From: Larkinella soli
GTDB lineage: Bacteria > Bacteroidota > Bacteroidia > Cytophagales > Spirosomataceae
Direction of reading: 5' to 3'
Length of the DNA: 64,000 nt
Assembly: GCF_003703975.1 (NCBI RefSeq)
Contig: NZ_QTJY01000001.1
Location: 248,001 to 312,000, forward strand
The notes below the pieces were generated by a model, which ran no database searches, was not told the DNA's origin, and worked only from the letters and a program-made list of their open reading frames with translations. A program made the translations under genes and the position numbers. Positions 8,996-16,785 of this stretch are shown here, in pieces. Every line of letters starts with the position of its first letter. Positions within the stretch are counted from its first letter, which is position 1.

Positions 8996-10420
8996 TCAGA
9001 GGTATTTCACCAGCATCGAAATCAGCTTCCGCTTCTTTTCCGAATAGGGTGGGTAGATCAGTTTCAGAAACTCGACCTGCCGCCGGACGACGCCCCGGGC
9101 ATTGGAGAACTCCTGAAAACCGTGAAAACCGTTGGCCTTGCCCAGCCCGCTGGTGTTGACTCCCCCTACCGGCAGGTCGGTATGAATGAAATGAACCAGG
9201 GTATCGTTGATGACGGCGTTTCCGGAACTGGTCCGAGCCATGAAAAACCGGATGGCCGCATCGTCCCGGCCGAACAGATACATAACCAGGGGCTTGGGGC
9301 GTTCCCGAATCCAGCGGAGGGCTTCCTCCGGCTCATCATAACCGATGACCGGCAGCAGCGGACCGAAAATTTCTTCCTGCATGAGGGTCATGGACTCACC
9401 GACCAGGTCAAGCACCGTCGGGGCAATGAACCGGTCGGCGGCCTCGGCCTCCCCTCCGATCCGAACGCGGGCACCCATTCCGACGGCTTCGTCCAGCCAG
9501 GTTTTCAGGCGGTTCCAGTGGCGGTCGTTGAGGATACGGGCCAGACTGTCCGACGCCTGTACCCCTTTTCCAGCCGGGTCATACATCTCCCGGACGGCCC
9601 GGCCGATTTCATCGATCAGCCGGTCTTTGACGGACTGGTGAACCAGCACATAATCGGGGGCGATGCAGGTCTGGCCGGCATTGACCCATTTGCCCCAGGC
9701 AATCCGACGGGCCGCCGTCGGCAGGTCCGCCGACCGGTCGACGAGGCAGGGCGATTTTCCGCCGAGTTCTAGCGTTACCGAACTCAGGTTTCGGGCCGCA
9801 GCCTCCATCACCTTTTTCCCCACCGCCGTGCTGCCGGTAAAGAAAATATGGTCGAAGGGAAGTTCGAGCAGTTGACCGGCCACCTGCGCATCGCCTTCAA
9901 CGACCGTCACCTCGTCCGCCGAAAACTGCGATTCCACCATTTGCCGGACAAATTCCGCCGTGTGGGGCGTCAGTTCGGAAGGCTTCAGGATGGCCGTATT
10001 TCCGGCGGCAATCGCGGAGGTCAGGGGTTTGGCGAGCAGGTAAAACGGGTAATTCCACGGTGCGATGATGAGCGTGACGCCTTTGGGTTCATAGCGGATG
10101 TGGCCCGAGGTTCCGAACATGGCGAGCGGACTGGAAACCGGCTGCGGTTTCATCCATTGACGCAGGTGGCGGATGGCGGTATTCAGTTCGTTGACCGACG
10201 TAAACAGCTCCGTCATTTCGGTTTCGGCCGCCGGTTTTCGGAAATCGGCAAACAGTGCCCGAAACAGCCTGGCCCGGTTGGCCAGCAGATAGGTCCGCAG
10301 CCGCTCCAGTTTGCCGATCCGCTCTCTGACCCCGGTCAGGGCGATTTGAGCCGCCCGCCGGCGCTGGGCCTCGAACAGTTCCCGAAAATGAACTACGCGG
10401 TCGGTCGTTGACATAGGCAT
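8996..10420 (-). CDS. Aldehyde dehydrogenase, class 3-like
   Basis: NAD(P)-dependent oxidation of aldehydes to acids. The protein starts at MPMSTTDRVV (ATG at 10420; 10414 is an alternative), giving 474 residues, the usual size of the ALDH3 group. Visible motifs are the cofactor-binding IIAPWNYPF, the FTGSTAVGKKV loop, the general base Glu218 in TLELGGKSPCLVD, and the nucleophile Cys252 in NAGQTCIAPDYVL. The C-terminus YPPYSEKKRKLI is characteristic of fatty-aldehyde/ALDH3-type enzymes, so medium- or long-chain aldehydes are likely substrates. The longest open frame has a 38-residue extension overlapping the XRE promoter, which is rejected. It is divergent from the XRE gene. Confidence 0.93.
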   Translation of the reverse strand: MPMSTTDRVVHFRELFEAQRRRAAQIALTGVRERIGKLERLRTYLLANRARLFRALFADFRKPAAETEMTELFTSVNELNTAIRHLRQWMKPQPVSSPLAMFGTSGHIRYEPKGVTLIIAPWNYPFYLLAKPLTSAIAAGNTAILKPSELTPHTAEFVRQMVESQFSADEVTVVEGDAQVAGQLLELPFDHIFFTGSTAVGKKVMEAAARNLSSVTLELGGKSPCLVDRSADLPTAARRIAWGKWVNAGQTCIAPDYVLVHQSVKDRLIDEIGRAVREMYDPAGKGVQASDSLARILNDRHWNRLKTWLDEAVGMGARVRIGGEAEAADRFIAPTVLDLVGESMTLMQEEIFGPLLPVIGYDEPEEALRWIRERPKPLVMYLFGRDDAAIRFFMARTSSGNAVINDTLVHFIHTDLPVGGVNTSGLGKANGFHGFQEFSNARGVVRRQVEFLKLIYPPYSEKKRKLISMLVKYL

Positions 10421-10500
10421 GGAGGAAGTGTTTTGGCCGGAAATACCCTTAATAATACAAAAAAAGAGAAGCAAGGGTAAAAAAGCCGGACGTCCGGCTA

Positions 10501-10530
10501 TTTGCAATACGGGAAATACTAATATTTTTG
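10501..10530 (+). promoter_or_regulatory. Promoter for the XRE regulator gene
   Basis: TATTTTTG at 10523-10530 is an exact TAnnTTTG -7 box; TTTG at 10501-10504 lies 18 bases before it. The ATG at 10546 follows by 15 bases, so the leader would be very short. Confidence 0.6.
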
Positions 10531-10545
10531 TCAAAACCGTACCGT

Positions 10546-11631
10546 ATGAGCATCGTCAGCAACAATATCAAATACCTCCGCCGTCTGAATGGATTGACCC
10601 AGGAGCAGTTTGCCCGTCGGATCGGCATCAAACGTTCCCTGCTCGGCGCCTACGAAGAAGCCCGCGCCAACCCCAATCTCGATAACCTGATGGCCATTGC
10701 CCGTTCGTTCAATACGACGGTGGATAATCTGCTCAAAAGTGACCTGCGGAAGATCCGCGAAACCCCGGACCTCAGCATTCCGCTCGACCGCGGCTTTGAC
10801 GAGCGTCCGGCCGGCGGATTTGCGGTACCCTCCTCCCCCCTGCCGAAGGAAGTTCCGGAAATGGCCGGCCCGGCCCCGAAACCGCTGGCGGCCGTGCTCG
10901 AAAAATTCTACCAGGGTCCGGTGACTCCTCCGGTTATTGAAAAACCCCGGCCCGCCCCGGCGCACCAGGCCATCAATCTGGTGGCCCAGCGCATCATACC
11001 AAGGCCGGTTTCCGGCCGGGAGGCTTTTCCGCGGATGCCGGTGATGGCCCCCCGGCCCCCGCAGCCGCTTTCCTTCAATAACGTGTATGAAAACTCGGCG
11101 ACCTCCGTCGGCCGACCTCAGGCCGACCGACGGTCTCCGGAAGAACCGCACGCTCCGGCATCGATCCAGTATGTCCGCCAGGCTCAGTTCGCCGATTATA
11201 TGCACCGGTACCAGCAGACCGATTTTTTACAGCGCCTGCCGGGTTTTCAGCTTCCGATGCTTCCGACGGGAAATTACCGGGCTTTCGAAGCCGGGGAAGA
11301 ATTCGCCTTTCCGGGGGCGCTGGTGGTGGGGCAGTTCGTTCGGAACTGGTATGAGATTGCCGACGGCAAGTGGTATATCCTGCTGGTTCAGGGTCAGGGT
11401 CTTGCTTTTCGCAGGGTAATCAACCAGGTAAAAACGAAAGGCAGCCTCCTGCTGACCGCCGATCAGCCGTCGGTTCCGAACCGGGAAGTTCCCATCCGGG
11501 AGGTTCAGGAGGTCTGGGAAATCCGGGCCTTCGTCAGCCAGCAGTTGCCGGAGCCGGCCCCTTCGCTGGATGGCCTGCGGAGTCTGGTCGATGACCTTAA
11601 ATTTGAACTGGACCGGCTTCAGAAAAAATAA
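10546..11631 (+). CDS. XRE-family transcriptional regulator with degenerate S24/LexA-like C-terminus
   Basis: A 361-residue DNA-binding protein. Residues 7-63 form a Cro/C1-type helix-turn-helix (LRRLNGLTQEQFARRIGIKR, then SLLGAYEEARANPNLDNL). A proline-rich, low-complexity linker of about 130 residues follows. The C-terminal domain (about residues 210-345) has the strand pattern of S24 peptidase/LexA-type domains (FQLPMLPTGNYRAFEAGEEF, GALVVGQFVRNWYEI), but where LexA has the serine nucleophile (GDSM) this protein has PTGNYRAFE, so self-cleavage is unlikely. A short coiled coil ends the protein. It may act as a dimeric repressor. The family is common in Cytophagales without a known signal. 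It is divergent from the aldehyde dehydrogenase and precedes a perfect palindrome. Confidence 0.85.
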   Translation: MSIVSNNIKYLRRLNGLTQEQFARRIGIKRSLLGAYEEARANPNLDNLMAIARSFNTTVDNLLKSDLRKIRETPDLSIPLDRGFDERPAGGFAVPSSPLPKEVPEMAGPAPKPLAAVLEKFYQGPVTPPVIEKPRPAPAHQAINLVAQRIIPRPVSGREAFPRMPVMAPRPPQPLSFNNVYENSATSVGRPQADRRSPEEPHAPASIQYVRQAQFADYMHRYQQTDFLQRLPGFQLPMLPTGNYRAFEAGEEFAFPGALVVGQFVRNWYEIADGKWYILLVQGQGLAFRRVINQVKTKGSLLLTADQPSVPNREVPIREVQEVWEIRAFVSQQLPEPAPSLDGLRSLVDDLKFELDRLQKK

Positions 11632-11654
11632 GTACCCTACAGAAAAAATATCGC

Positions 11655-11680
11655 AGGTCGTTACCGGGAAGTAACGACCT
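11655..11680. promoter_or_regulatory. Perfect palindrome, possible operator or hairpin
   Basis: Arms aggtcgttac (11655-11664) and gtaacgacct (11671-11680) are perfect 10-base complements around a 6-base loop. It lies 24 bases after the XRE stop and 33 bases before the next start. No T-run follows, so a terminator is less convincing than a protein-binding site; either is inference. Confidence 0.4.
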
Positions 11681-11712
11681 TTGCGGCAACGTCAACGACC
11701 GTCTCCATCGTT

Positions 11713-13422
11713 TTGAACCCGACTGCCAACCGAAGTACCCCTGCCACCCAACCGATCCGCCGAACCATTCTGAACCGGCTGGCTGCCGGAATTACCGGGC
11801 TGGTGATCTTATTCTACTGGTATTACATCGACACCTATTCGGTCAATTTCCCGTTTCAGGATGACAATAGCCTGCTGCTGGTGATCGCTGAGGTAAAGAA
11901 AAACCTGGGGTTCCGCCATAACCTGCATACCTTTTTCCGGGCGGAAAACGACCATCGGATCTTTCTGCCGCGGTTGGTCGGTTACCTGGATTATCTCCTG
12001 ACCGGGTCTCTCCACTTCAAACTGTACATTTTGATGGCCGCGTTGAATATGACGCTGGTCCTGGGGCTGATCTACCGGATTTTCCGGCGTCTAAATCTGC
12101 CTTTTCTCTATTTTCTTCCCATCCCTTTCTTCCTGCTTCAGCCTCAGTTTCACGAGGTGAGCCTCTGGGCTTTGACCGGCCTTCAGCATACCAATCTGCT
12201 TCTGTTCCTATTTACCGGCCTTTACCTGCTGGAGCCGTCCGCCGGACCGGGCCGGATCGCACTGGCCGCACTGCTTTCCCTGCTGGCGGCTTTTACTCAT
12301 GGAAATGGTCCGCTGATCTTCGTCGCCTGCGGTTTTTTCCTGCTGATTCAGCGCCGGTACCGGCTTCTGGCCGTGTGGATTCCGCTGTTTCTGGTCTCCA
12401 TCGGCCTCTATCTGACGGGCTACACCCCGGGGAGCGGGGTGAAACATACCATCAACTGGGCGTATGTTCCCGGCTCCTTTCTGGCAAAAGTGGGAGCGAT
12501 TTTCTCGGCCTGGGGGCCATTCGGGATCAGCGGGTCGGTCGTGTGGGGGCTGGTGGTCTGCGGAATACTGGTTCCGCCGATGGTCATCACCCTGATTCAG
12601 TCCCTGCGGAAGGAACGAAAACCGAACCTGATTACCGATCCGGTCTTTGCGGCCTTTTCGTTCGTCCTGCTGACGATGGGGCTGATCACCGCTTTCCGAT
12701 CCACGGACGGCATCATTCTGGAAAACCGCTTTAAAATCTATGCCGCCGTCAGTGCCGGGCTGGTTTACCTTTATCTTCTCTGCAAACTGGCTGGTGCTCG
12801 CCGGCACGCGCTTCTGGCCGGTTTTTCGGGCCTGGCGATCGGCTTTTACTTCAGTTCGTTTTACGTCTATACGCCGGAGGTCATTTACAAGCAAAGCCGG
12901 TATGCCGCCGATACCTACAACTGGAGAAAGCAGCAGACCGAGCTATGCAACGAATCCTCCATCGAATCCAGCCTTCATTTTCTGATTCCCGCCTACCGGG
13001 AGGGCTATTGGCAGGTCCCGGATCTTTTTCCCAACCTCGACGCACCGCTGGCCGACGCCTATCGAACGGGCCGACCGGAGAAGGTCCATTTTGAAATTCG
13101 CCGGTATGTCAGTAACCGGACGAACGCACCGCTGCTGGAAATCGGCACGCCCGAAGTGGCGCTCCGTCGGGAAGGAATGCACGACGACCTGTTTCTGGTG
13201 CTGCGGGAAGAAGCCTCCGGCCGGACCTATCTGGCCGGAACCCAGCCCCGACCGGCCGGCCTCAGAAAACTCGTTCTGGAAGCCGGCCTGTTTACTTCCG
13301 GTTTTACGACGGTCGTGCCCATAGATGCCATGCAGCCGGGGGCCTACCGTCTGGGATGTCTGCTTAAAAAGGGGGATAATACCTACGCTTTCGTCGTTTC
13401 CGACCAGACGATCCGGTTATGA
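11713..13422 (+). CDS. Polytopic membrane protein with C-terminal soluble domain
   Basis: A 569-residue protein with roughly ten to eleven hydrophobic helices in the first 390 residues, then a soluble tail of about 180 residues. The layout, with an aromatic loop after the first helix that contains acidic residues (YSVNFPFQDDNS), resembles GT-C-type membrane glycosyltransferases and related hypothetical proteins, but no diagnostic motif settles it. The tail has beta-strand-rich text (LRKLVLEAGLFTSGFTTVVP). The only available start in front of the first helix is a TTG at 11713; no ATG occurs before residue 100. It follows the XRE gene by 81 bases. Its stop overlaps the convergent gene's stop by six bases. 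Confidence 0.75.
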   Translation: MNPTANRSTPATQPIRRTILNRLAAGITGLVILFYWYYIDTYSVNFPFQDDNSLLLVIAEVKKNLGFRHNLHTFFRAENDHRIFLPRLVGYLDYLLTGSLHFKLYILMAALNMTLVLGLIYRIFRRLNLPFLYFLPIPFFLLQPQFHEVSLWALTGLQHTNLLLFLFTGLYLLEPSAGPGRIALAALLSLLAAFTHGNGPLIFVACGFFLLIQRRYRLLAVWIPLFLVSIGLYLTGYTPGSGVKHTINWAYVPGSFLAKVGAIFSAWGPFGISGSVVWGLVVCGILVPPMVITLIQSLRKERKPNLITDPVFAAFSFVLLTMGLITAFRSTDGIILENRFKIYAAVSAGLVYLYLLCKLAGARRHALLAGFSGLAIGFYFSSFYVYTPEVIYKQSRYAADTYNWRKQQTELCNESSIESSLHFLIPAYREGYWQVPDLFPNLDAPLADAYRTGRPEKVHFEIRRYVSNRTNAPLLEIGTPEVALRREGMHDDLFLVLREEASGRTYLAGTQPRPAGLRKLVLEAGLFTSGFTTVVPIDAMQPGAYRLGCLLKKGDNTYAFVVSDQTIRL

Positions 13423-14196
13423 ATCCGGCGCCGTGGCCAGCCGTTTCAGCGTCTGGCGCAGTCGGGTCGCGGGGCCGTCGTTTCCGAGGGCCTGAGCCGA
13501 CAGGTCAAACCACTCCTCCGTTCCGAGGTTCAGGAACTGGCCGTCCTGTTTCGGAGGGCCGGGAAGCGCCGAATCCGGGTCGTAGTCCACGGCATAAACG
13601 ATTTCCATCAGGCTGCGCAACTCCGCCCAGGAGAGTGTATCGGATTGGTTTCGTTCGCCCTGCCGGACCTGGAGTTGGGCTTCCCGTTTACTGAACCAGG
13701 CCGTCAGCCGCGTTTCCGATCGCTGACTGCCCCGTTTCTCCAGATACGTCATTTCAAACGGTTTTTCCTTGCCGGAAGCCTCATAGACCGCCTGAATCAG
13801 TTCCTGAGCCAGATAAATCCAGTCTTCCTGACGGGCCGGGCTACCGGTTTCAACCGCTTTTCCTTCCATTTCGATCGTTACCTGAAAATAGTCGTCGTTC
13901 GTACCCAGGCGGTCTTCATCGAAAGGCCGGAGCCGGGTTTTACCGATAAGGTCTTCCAGGGGCCGTTGCCAGGCCCCCGGCAGGGTTCCGGTCCAGGCAT
14001 AATCGTCGTCGCCCGTAAACCCCTCCCCGATGATTTCATCTTCGTCGATCTCGTCGCGGTCGGTATACGTGATCGAAAATGCCACCGCAAGACCGCCGGA
14101 GGGATCGGTACGGCCGATCATGGTGTAAAAATTGGAATACGGAGGGGGAACCGACTGCGCAGACTGGTAGCGGATTTCCAGGGATTTCAGGCTCAT
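13417..14196 (-). CDS. Protein of unknown function coupled to menE
   Basis: A 259-residue, acidic, soluble protein with no signal peptide or membrane segment. I do not recognise a family. The N-terminal half contains an acidic stretch (TDRDEIDEDEIIGEGFTGDD) and strand-rich sequence; the C-terminal part ends in a helix (ATRLRQTLKRLA). The ATG at 14196 directly abuts the last base of the menE stop codon (14197), so translation is very probably coupled and a role linked to menaquinone synthesis or to the ligase itself is possible. At its 3' end it overlaps the convergent membrane-protein gene by six bases. Confidence 0.75.
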   Translation of the reverse strand: MSLKSLEIRYQSAQSVPPPYSNFYTMIGRTDPSGGLAVAFSITYTDRDEIDEDEIIGEGFTGDDDYAWTGTLPGAWQRPLEDLIGKTRLRPFDEDRLGTNDDYFQVTIEMEGKAVETGSPARQEDWIYLAQELIQAVYEASGKEKPFEMTYLEKRGSQRSETRLTAWFSKREAQLQVRQGERNQSDTLSWAELRSLMEIVYAVDYDPDSALPGPPKQDGQFLNLGTEEWFDLSAQALGNDGPATRLRQTLKRLATAPDS

Positions 14197-15246
14197 TCAG
14201 TGATTCTGGGATATTTTCTTTTTATCGATCTTGCCCGTCGGCGTTTCATCAAAACCGCCGACGGAAATAAACTGTTTCGGAACGGCATACGGCCCGACTT
14301 CCCGCCGGACGGCATCCTTCAGCTCCTCCCGAACGCCGTCCGGCAGCGAAACGGACTCCATGAACAGAACTACCCGCTGCCCCAGCCTCTCGTCCGGGAC
14401 GCCGTATACGAAGAACCGACCCCGGAAACCGGCCCGGATCAGAATCTCACCGGCGACCTCCTCCACCCGCTCCGGCTGGATCTTGACTCCACCGCTGTTG
14501 ATGATGGTATCGGCCCGGCCCAGCAATCGAAACCGCCCGTCGCCGGTCAGATCGACGACATCATTGGTCTGAATCTTCCGGAAGCCGGTAGCCGCAGCGG
14601 TTATGTGCAGGCAGGACCGCTCATCGACGCCGATCTCCACGCCCTCCAGCACCGTAAATTCGCCGGCTTTTTCCGGGCCGTTCAGTTGCCGGACCGCAAT
14701 ATGCGACACCGTTTCCGTCATTCCGTAGGTGCTGAACACCGGAGCGGAAATGGCCTGAATGCGGTTTTCCAGCCCCCGGTCGACGGCCGCGCCACCCACC
14801 AGCACGGCTTTCATTGTATTCAGAAAAGGCAGCGACTGCTCAGGTGTTTCGAGCAAAGCCGCCATTTGAAGCGGCACAAAGGCGGCAAAGGCAAACCGGT
14901 CCCGTTCCGGATCGAACCCGTCCAGCGGTCGAACGGACGGCTCCACAATGGTCAGATCGAGGCCGAGTTCCAACCCCCGGACGAGCATCATCACCCCGGC
15001 GATGTACTCGATGTTCAGGCAGACCAAAGCCCGGTCTCCGGCCGCCAGCCCGAACCGACGGCCGGTCAGAGCCGCGCTGGCCTGCATTTGCGTCCGGCTC
15101 AGAGTAATCGGTTTTGGGGTTCCCGTCGATCCGGACGTTTTCAGGACAAAGGTAGCCTGCCCCGACAGCCAGGCGCGGCAGAAGGCCACCGCTCTGGCTT
15201 CGTATTCGGTTTTCGGCTCAGGAAGACGTCCGGCGGTGATCTGCAT
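14197..15246 (-). CDS. menE: o-Succinylbenzoate-CoA ligase-type AMP-binding enzyme
   Basis: Acyl-CoA synthetase that in menaquinone synthesis would activate o-succinylbenzoate with ATP and CoA. The P-loop TSGSTGTPKPITLS, the YGMTETVSH motif, the hinge LLGRADTIINSGG and the C-terminal TGKIDKKKI with the catalytic lysine are all present. At 349 residues (ATG at 15246) it is short for the superfamily but normal for the compact MenE form of Bacteroidota. The longer frame to 15306 adds 20 residues that do not look conserved. The menB gene lies about 670 bases away, divergent, which supports the MenE assignment. Another small acid-CoA ligase role cannot be excluded. Confidence 0.85.
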   Translation of the reverse strand: MQITAGRLPEPKTEYEARAVAFCRAWLSGQATFVLKTSGSTGTPKPITLSRTQMQASAALTGRRFGLAAGDRALVCLNIEYIAGVMMLVRGLELGLDLTIVEPSVRPLDGFDPERDRFAFAAFVPLQMAALLETPEQSLPFLNTMKAVLVGGAAVDRGLENRIQAISAPVFSTYGMTETVSHIAVRQLNGPEKAGEFTVLEGVEIGVDERSCLHITAAATGFRKIQTNDVVDLTGDGRFRLLGRADTIINSGGVKIQPERVEEVAGEILIRAGFRGRFFVYGVPDERLGQRVVLFMESVSLPDGVREELKDAVRREVGPYAVPKQFISVGGFDETPTGKIDKKKISQNH

Positions 15247-15306
15247 GCATGCTGGGTTCTGACCCTTCAGGACCGAACGGCCCTTACAGGTTTGGGTAAA
15301 ATACAC

Positions 15307-15314
15307 TACTTTTG
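15307..15314 (+). promoter_or_regulatory. Candidate -7 box for the DUF2452 gene
   Basis: TACTTTTG fits TAnnTTTG exactly, 54 bases before the ATG at 15369. The nearest TTTG upstream (15291-15294) is only 12 bases away, shorter than usual, so the -33 element is uncertain. Confidence 0.45.
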
Positions 15315-15368
15315 CCGGAATTAGGTTTTTAGCGAAAACCGGAAAGGCTCCACAACCGTTTCCTGAAT

Positions 15369-15827
15369 ATGACCGACGAAGAATTCGAAAATCCGATTTC
15401 GGCCGACAAAGTTACCGATAAGCCCGGATTATTGGAATATGCCCATACCGTAGGCGGAGCCGTTATCAAGCCGGAAGATAAGGGCAAAATCAAGGGCCGG
15501 GCGGTGATGGCGATGCGGGAACAAACCGATATTCAGCTGGCCCAGCTCTACAAACAGATGCAGCTTCTGGCCGAGCAGGCCACCGCCATCCGGAACCGGG
15601 TCGAGGTGTCCGAGCGCATCTATTCGGCCCAGATGGGTTTCGAGCCGGTGGTCGGCCATACCTATTACTTTTACGTAAAAAAGGACGGCACCGACGTTCT
15701 TTCCATGATCGCTCCCAACGAGTGGGGCCGCACCTTCCCCTACCTCCGGTGTATGGCCACGGTCCGCATGATGGCCGACCACACCTGGGACGTGGAATAT
15801 CACGAAACTGAATTCTCGAATGATTGA
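15369..15827 (+). CDS. DUF2452 domain-containing protein
   Basis: A 152-residue soluble protein of a family restricted largely to Bacteroidota and without a known function. The family pattern is clear: NPISADKVTDKPGLLEYAHT at the start, a central helix (TDIQLAQLYKQMQLLAEQA), VEVSERIYSAQMGFEPVVG, and a C-terminal YYFYVKKDGTDVLSMIAP strand region. It sits directly upstream of menB on the same strand, with 89 bases of repeat-rich DNA between them, so a shared transcript with menB is possible. Confidence 0.88.
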   Translation: MTDEEFENPISADKVTDKPGLLEYAHTVGGAVIKPEDKGKIKGRAVMAMREQTDIQLAQLYKQMQLLAEQATAIRNRVEVSERIYSAQMGFEPVVGHTYYFYVKKDGTDVLSMIAPNEWGRTFPYLRCMATVRMMADHTWDVEYHETEFSND

Positions 15828-15830
15828 ATA

Positions 15831-15910
15831 AATGAATGATTGAATGGGCGCTGCCATTTTTTGCATTGCGGAGCTTCATTCAATCATTCAACAATTCAAC
15901 AATTCAACAA
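15831..15910. repeat. 14-bp inverted repeat plus tandem TTCAACAA repeats before menB
   Basis: Arms tgaatgattgaatg (15833-15846) and cattcaatcattca (15877-15890) are perfect complements around a 30-base loop. They run into three tandem copies of the 8-mer ttcaacaa (15887-15910) that end six bases before the menB ATG. In RNA the hairpin would sit in the menB leader. Confidence 0.75.
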
Positions 15911-15916
15911 CTGAAT

Positions 15917-16741
15917 ATGCAAAGCAAATATCCCTGGGAGACCATTAAGGAATACCACGAAATCCTGTTTCAGTATTATGAGGGCGTAGCCAAAATCAGC
16001 ATCAACCGCCCCGAAAAACACAATGCCTTTACGCCCCTGACGGTCAGGGAGATGAGTGAAGCCATGGAGTTGGCCCGCCAGGACGAGCGCGTCGGGGTGG
16101 TGATCCTGACCGGGGAAGGCGGCCGGGCTTTCTGCAGCGGGGGCGATCAGTCGGTGCGGGGGCATGGCGGTTACGTCGGAGAAGACAAGGTACCGCGGCT
16201 GAACGTGCTGGACCTCCAGATGCAGATCCGGCGCATTCCGAAACCGGTCGTGGCGATGGTGGCCGGCTGGGCCATCGGGGGAGGGCACGTTCTCCACGTG
16301 GTCTGCGACCTCACCATTGCGGCCGAAAACGCGCGTTTCGGGCAAACCGGGCCTAAAGTGGGCAGCTTCGACGGTGGTTTCGGAGCCTCCTATCTGGCCC
16401 GGATCGTCGGGCAGAAGAAGGCCCGGGAAATCTGGTACCTCTGTGATCAGTACGATGCGAAGGAAGCCCTGGACATGGGGCTGGTCAATAAAGTCGTTCC
16501 GCTGGAGGAACTGGAAGAAACCACCCTCGCATGGTGCCGGAAGATGCTCGAAAAAAGCCCGATTGCCCTTCGCATGCTGAAAGCGTCCTTCAACGCGGAA
16601 CTGGACGGGCAGGCCGGAATCCAGCAGCTGGCCGGCGATGCGACGCTCCTGTATTACCTCTCCGACGAGGCTAAGGAAGGCAAGGACGCCTTTCTGGAAA
16701 AGCGGAAACCGGATTTTCAGAAATTTCCCAAGTTTCCTTAA
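15917..16741 (+). CDS. menB: 1,4-Dihydroxy-2-naphthoyl-CoA synthase
   Basis: Crotonase-fold enzyme that closes the naphthoate ring from o-succinylbenzoyl-CoA in menaquinone synthesis. The start at [10 protein letters not shown] (ATG at 15917) matches MenB N-termini; the upstream extension encodes a translated repeat and is rejected. Crotonase motifs are the acyl-CoA oxyanion loops FCSGGDQ and [11 protein letters not shown]. MenB-specific elements are the long disordered loop [30 protein letters not shown] with the catalytic Asp152, and the ending [13 protein letters not shown]. Length is 274 residues, as expected. A strong bidirectional terminator overlaps its stop codon. The ligase menE is nearby; other men genes are not in the window. 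Confidence 0.97.
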   Translation: MQSKYPWETIKEYHEILFQYYEGVAKISINRPEKHNAFTPLTVREMSEAMELARQDERVGVVILTGEGGRAFCSGGDQSVRGHGGYVGEDKVPRLNVLDLQMQIRRIPKPVVAMVAGWAIGGGHVLHVVCDLTIAAENARFGQTGPKVGSFDGGFGASYLARIVGQKKAREIWYLCDQYDAKEALDMGLVNKVVPLEELEETTLAWCRKMLEKSPIALRMLKASFNAELDGQAGIQQLAGDATLLYYLSDEAKEGKDAFLEKRKPDFQKFPKFP

Positions 16742-16780
16742 AAAGCGGAAGGCCGGTTTCAAAACCGGCCTTCCGCTTTT
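16741..16780. terminator. Bidirectional terminator between menB and the rhamnulokinase gene
   Basis: Perfect 18-base arms at 16741-16758 and 16763-16780 with a 4-base loop, A-rich on one side and T-rich on the other. It serves menB and the convergent sugar kinase gene. Confidence 0.9.
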
Positions 16781-16785
16781 TTGGG

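Noticed and set aside
13645-15324. 559-codon plus-strand frame opposite menE and the unknown gene
   Set aside because: It spans two well-supported minus-strand genes, and its translation has biased, unstructured composition.
15836-15916. N-terminal extension of MenB through the repeat region
   Set aside because: The translated segment only encodes the tandem repeat; MenB homologues start at MQSKYPW-type sequence.
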